DNA of 64,000 nucleotides from Clostridium sp. (GTDB lineage: Bacteria; Bacillota; Clostridia; Clostridiales; Clostridiaceae), in contig NZ_JAPFDR010000001.1 of NCBI RefSeq assembly GCF_026168755.1, positions 62,001-126,000 of the forward strand. Direction: 5' to 3'. The notes below the pieces were generated by a model that ran no database searches, was not told the origin of the DNA, and saw only the letters and a list, made by a program, of their open reading frames with translations. A program made the position numbers and the translations under genes. Shown here piece by piece: positions 61,858 through 64,000 of the stretch. Positions within the stretch are counted from its first letter, which is position 1. The number at the start of each line of letters is the position of its first letter.

Positions 61858-61878
61858 AGGACAACTAAATGTTGTCCT
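61858..61878 (-). terminator. Terminator of queT
   Basis: AGGACAAC-TAAAT-GTTGTCCT is a perfect 8-bp hairpin. On the minus strand it is followed by TTTCTTTAT. Confidence 0.7.
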
Positions 61879-61884
61879 AAATAA

Positions 61885-62385
61885 CTATTTAAATGTCATT
61901 GAATTTTTGAATCTAGATCCAGCCATTAGGAATAAAGGTACTCCTATACATGCAATTACAACTAACTCTCCTAATGCAACTTCACATATTGATAAAATAA
62001 GTGGTAGTCCATATAATTTGTTTAACATCCAACCAATAATAAGCCCATTAAAAACTGTTGGCCAAATAGATGCTACAAATAATTTAATCTTATAATTTTT
62101 GATTAGCTTTCCAGTTAAATAAATAGCATAAACACTTATTAATGTAGCTAATGTTCCAAATATAACGTCCATTGGACCATTTGGACCTAAAATATTTGCT
62201 ATTAAACATCCAAGTGTTAATCCTCCGATATATAATGGATCAAATACTGCTAATAAAACCAAAATTTCAGAAATTCTAAACTGGATATTACCATAAGCAA
62301 ATGGTGCAATAGCAAGTGTTACGACTGCATAGATAGCTGCAATAATTGCAGTTCTAGTCAGTCTTTTAGTTAAATCATTTTTCAT
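61885..62385 (-). CDS. queT: QueT family ECF transporter S-component (queuosine precursor)
   Basis: A 166-residue membrane protein with five to six spans. The N-terminal TKRLTRTAIIAAIYAVVTL and QFRISEILVLLAVFDPLYIGGLTLGCLIAN segments are typical of QueT (COG4708). It binds a queuosine precursor such as preQ1 or preQ0 and works with a shared ECF energy module encoded elsewhere. No que biosynthesis gene is in the window. A preQ1-type riboswitch (62531-62569) and a good promoter lie upstream, and the ribosome site GGGGG (62396-62400) borders a hairpin. Confidence 0.9.
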   Translation of the reverse strand: MKNDLTKRLTRTAIIAAIYAVVTLAIAPFAYGNIQFRISEILVLLAVFDPLYIGGLTLGCLIANILGPNGPMDVIFGTLATLISVYAIYLTGKLIKNYKIKLFVASIWPTVFNGLIIGWMLNKLYGLPLILSICEVALGELVVIACIGVPLFLMAGSRFKNSMTFK

Positions 62386-62398
62386 TTTTGAAAAACCC

Positions 62399-62417
62399 CC
62401 TAATAAAAAATATTAGG
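62399..62417 (-). promoter_or_regulatory. Hairpin at the queT ribosome binding site
   Basis: On the minus strand CCTAATA-TTTTT-TATTAGG forms a 7-bp stem whose 3' arm runs into the GGGGG ribosome site; a T run follows that. It could act as the expression platform of the preQ1 riboswitch, by hiding the ribosome site or by termination. Confidence 0.55.
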
Positions 62418-62530
62418 AACCTAAGGTTTATAATAGTTATAAGTTAGTATTTACTAGTTATTTAGGTAATTCCTAAATTTACTAAAGTTAATTATTAATT
62501 TTTAGCTATTATTTTAAGTATAAACTTTTA

Positions 62531-62569
62531 CCTAGTTTTGTTTAGAGACAGGAGGTTCCCGAACTGTCT
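62531..62569 (-). promoter_or_regulatory. preQ1-I riboswitch aptamer
   Basis: Read on the minus strand: AGACAG pairs with CTGTCT (6-bp P1) around the loop TTCGGGAACCTC, then an A-rich tail CTAAACAAAACTAGG. Stem, loop start (UUC/UCG), AACC and the AACAAAAC-A-GG tail closely match known preQ1-I aptamers (the Thermoanaerobacter one has UUAACAAAACAAGG). It lies between a SigA promoter and queT, the expected target. Confidence 0.8.
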
Positions 62570-62584
62570 ATATTACAAAAATAA

Positions 62585-62613
62585 ATTATACTTAATATTG
62601 TATAGCAAATCAA
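62585..62613 (-). promoter_or_regulatory. SigA promoter of queT
   Basis: On the minus strand TTGATT (62608-62613), a 17-base spacer and perfect TATAAT (62585-62590), ending about 15 bases before the preQ1 aptamer. Confidence 0.75.
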
Positions 62614-62812
62614 GAGAAATTAATTTTATTAAAAATAAAATTTTTAGTGGTGAATTATTAATTTTAATCATAGTATAATAAGAGAAGTGTTAAGTTTATT
62701 TTGAATAATAAAAATTTATACAGGATAATTAAGAAGTTAATATACATAGACGGGATAAAATATTTTAATATTTGGAGATAAAAGTTTTTAATTGTAATAA
62801 GGGGGAGTCTGT

Positions 62813-63043
62813 ATGGAGTTTAAAAATGAAGATTTAAAAAATAAGTTTGAAAGTCATAAAAATAAGATACAAGAAAACATTGAGATGGGAAAAAGTATGG
62901 GGGTAAATAAAATTAGTGCAATCCTTGCCATGGATGATGAAAGTGAAGAAATTGAAAGACAGCTAGTAAGTTGGTTATTGTTAGAAGGATATAGAATTTC
63001 TCTTAAAAAAGAAGATTTTAGTATATTGACGATTGAATGGTAA
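62813..63043 (+). CDS. Small protein of unknown function
   Basis: A 76-residue acidic/charged protein, probably alpha-helical at the N-terminus (KNEDLKNKFESHKNKIQENIEMGKSMG) with a more hydrophobic centre (RQLVSWLLLEGYRISL). No membrane span, signal or known motif. AAGGGGGAG precedes the ATG and a terminator starts at its stop codon, so it is most likely a real single-gene unit. I do not recognise the family. Confidence 0.7.
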   Translation: MEFKNEDLKNKFESHKNKIQENIEMGKSMGVNKISAILAMDDESEEIERQLVSWLLLEGYRISLKKEDFSILTIEW

Positions 63044-63074
63044 AAGCTCATTTTTGAGCTTTTATTTTTTCTAA
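63042..63074 (+). terminator. Terminator of the 76-residue gene
   Basis: AAAAGCTCA pairs with TGAGCTTTT across a T-rich loop, followed by ATTTTTT. Confidence 0.85.
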
Positions 63075-63140
63075 AAAAAATTAAAGTTTATGAATATCAT
63101 TTGTAAAGTTGTCAAGAATTACAACTAAGGAGTGATGTTC

Positions 63141-63782
63141 ATGAAAAATATATTTAAAAATAATGATAAAAAACAAATAAATAATGAAAATAAATATACA
63201 AATAAAAAATTATCAATAATTTCTGCAATAATTGTATTTGCTCTTGTAGTTAGCTTTTTTGGAAGCTATTTTATAACAAATAGATTGACTAATCCTAAAT
63301 ATGCAAAAAATACTACAGAAGAAGATAAAACTGTATACAACAACACTAAGGCTTTAGATGATGATATGATTTTAATTTTAATGAATGAAGGTGTTGTTGA
63401 AAAGGAACAAAGTATTTTAGAATTTAAAAAAGAAAACTTTATATCAAGTGATATTAGTCAACAATTTATTGTAAACTTTTTTGAAGCAAATGGATATAAT
63501 TTAGAAGAATTACAAGATGAAAAAGTAGTTTTTAGTAAGGTTGGAACTATAAATGTATTACAACCTAATAAGTATTATATAGGTGAGAAAGATGGATACT
63601 TTGCAATTTATAAAACTGATAGTGAAGGAAACTTAACAATTGAAAATGAAGATGATGTATATAGAAATAGTAGGTCTATAAATTTTTTACAAGGAGAAGA
63701 TTTAGAAGACATTAAGAATTTAAAACATTGCTATGATACGAAAGATGAAGCAATAGAAAAATTAACTGCATATATTTCATAA
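63141..63782 (+). CDS. Membrane-anchored protein with BofC-like C-terminal domain
   Basis: A 213-residue protein. The start is the ATG at 63141, eleven bases after AAGGAG; GTG and ATG codons at 63132-63137 are closer to that site. A basic, Asn-rich N-terminus leads into one membrane span (24-46). The C-terminal ~75 residues, YYIGEKDGYFAIYK then SRSINFLQGEDLEDI and the YDTKDEAIEKLTAYIS ending, resemble the BofC C-terminal domain. BofC in B. subtilis is a forespore protein that restrains the SpoIVB protease. The family link is by eye and tentative. Confidence 0.6.
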   Translation: MKNIFKNNDKKQINNENKYTNKKLSIISAIIVFALVVSFFGSYFITNRLTNPKYAKNTTEEDKTVYNNTKALDDDMILILMNEGVVEKEQSILEFKKENFISSDISQQFIVNFFEANGYNLEELQDEKVVFSKVGTINVLQPNKYYIGEKDGYFAIYKTDSEGNLTIENEDDVYRNSRSINFLQGEDLEDIKNLKHCYDTKDEAIEKLTAYIS

Positions 63783-63797
63783 TGTTTATCCCATATG

Positions 63798-63820
63798 ATC
63801 ACTTTTAAAAGTGATTTTTC
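63798..63820 (+). terminator. Terminator of the BofC-like gene
   Basis: ATCACTTTT and AAAAGTGAT form a self-complementary stretch followed by TTTTTC. Confidence 0.75.
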
Positions 63821-63853
63821 ATATACCTTTAAATTATATATATTTATACATGA

Positions 63854-63896
63854 AGAGATTATAGATAGAATTTGGTTCTTATTTATAATCTCTTTC
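63854..63896. terminator. Second hairpin, possible terminator
   Basis: AGAGATTATA (63854-63863) pairs with TATAATCTCT (63884-63893) with a 20-base loop; the 3' side has TTTC. It could be a back-up terminator or leader structure of the gene at 63977. Confidence 0.5.
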
Positions 63897-63976
63897 ATTA
63901 TAGGAAAATAGATGCTTGTATAACATTATACATAAGGGGAGAAAATATTATTGTAAGTAACTAAGGAGGCGAAGAT

Positions 63977-64000
63977 ATGAGTGTTATGCCAAACTTTGAA
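63977..64000 (+). CDS. Start of an unidentified gene, cut by the window end
   Basis: A strong ribosome site (AAGGAGGCG, 63963-63971) is followed by ATG and eight codons (MSVMPNFE) before the window ends. Too little remains to name the product. Confidence 0.6.

Larger units (their letters stand above)
62386..62812. other. Intergenic region with the queT leader
   Basis: The 427-base gap holds the queT leader (promoter, preQ1 aptamer, hairpin), listed separately. From about 62620 to 62812 it is A/T-rich upstream sequence of the next gene with no clear element. Confidence 0.6.

Noticed and set aside
1..64000. CRISPR arrays, tRNA or rRNA genes, prophage, intact insertion sequences, toxin-antitoxin or defence islands
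   Set aside because: I looked for regular repeats, cloverleaf structures and family motifs and found none beyond the IS30 remnant; gene order looks like stable core chromosome.

Overview
The window is a low-GC, AT-rich stretch of chromosome from a spore-forming, anaerobic Firmicute, most likely Clostridium sensu stricto (cluster I). The pointers are A/T-ending codons, strong AGGAGG ribosome sites, pyrBICFKD with a pyrI regulatory chain, a butanol-type iron alcohol dehydrogenase, HPr kinase, YunB and other sporulation-type genes. I do not assign a species. Almost all of it is ordinary core genome. I saw no tRNA, rRNA, CRISPR array, intact insertion sequence or prophage. No new multi-gene system is evident; the interesting points are individual genes and regulatory sites.

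Layout. 1-3.3 kb: 6S RNA, a Spo0E-like small gene, a DUF896 gene, hprK and an M18 aminopeptidase. 3.4-9.9 kb: a PHP phosphoesterase, then a folate operon pabA-pabB-pabC-folE-HD-folP-folBK covering chorismate to pABA and GTP to dihydropteroate; an HD hydrolase sits where the pathway needs a phosphatase step. 9.9-18 kb: a lipoprotein, a pyruvate kinase without its C-terminal domain, an amino-acid permease, icd, a perfect 27-bp hairpin, a SASP-like small gene, an M29 aminopeptidase and glutaminase. 18-23.7 kb: polA-coaE-lytic transglycosylase, a flavin reductase with a lysine-rich tail and a PrmA-like methyltransferase. 23.7-27.1 kb (minus strand): a DD-carboxypeptidase and murT-gatD for lipid II amidation.

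27.4-38.5 kb: an alpha/beta hydrolase, TspO, topB, lrgAB, a NitT/TauT-type ABC transporter, a membrane-anchored TPR protein and a phosphofructokinase. 38.6-44.8 kb: a beta-lactamase-fold protein lacking the catalytic serine, then a PyrR-type attenuator and pyrBICFKD. 44.8-54.9 kb: an alanine/glycine symporter, a class A PBP, yunB, an alcohol dehydrogenase, heme oxygenase behind a Fur-box promoter, hpt, and an hflX whose N-terminal extension carries a JAMM/RadC-like metal motif. 55-64 kb: an intracellular alpha-amylase, a MocR regulator with an apparent self-operator, yigZ, yebC, decayed IS30 and LPXTG fragments, a glutamate/dicarboxylate-type symporter behind a second PyrR-type leader, a preQ1-controlled queT, two small sporulation or unknown genes, and the first codons of a gene cut by the window end.

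Two links between genes stand out. The two PyrR-type leaders (39.45-39.6 kb and 60.18-60.37 kb) share promoter, binding-loop and terminator design, which puts a DAACS transporter into the pyrimidine regulon. The iron and queuine precursor controls (Fur box on heme oxygenase, preQ1 aptamer on queT) give physiological roles to genes that otherwise have only family names.
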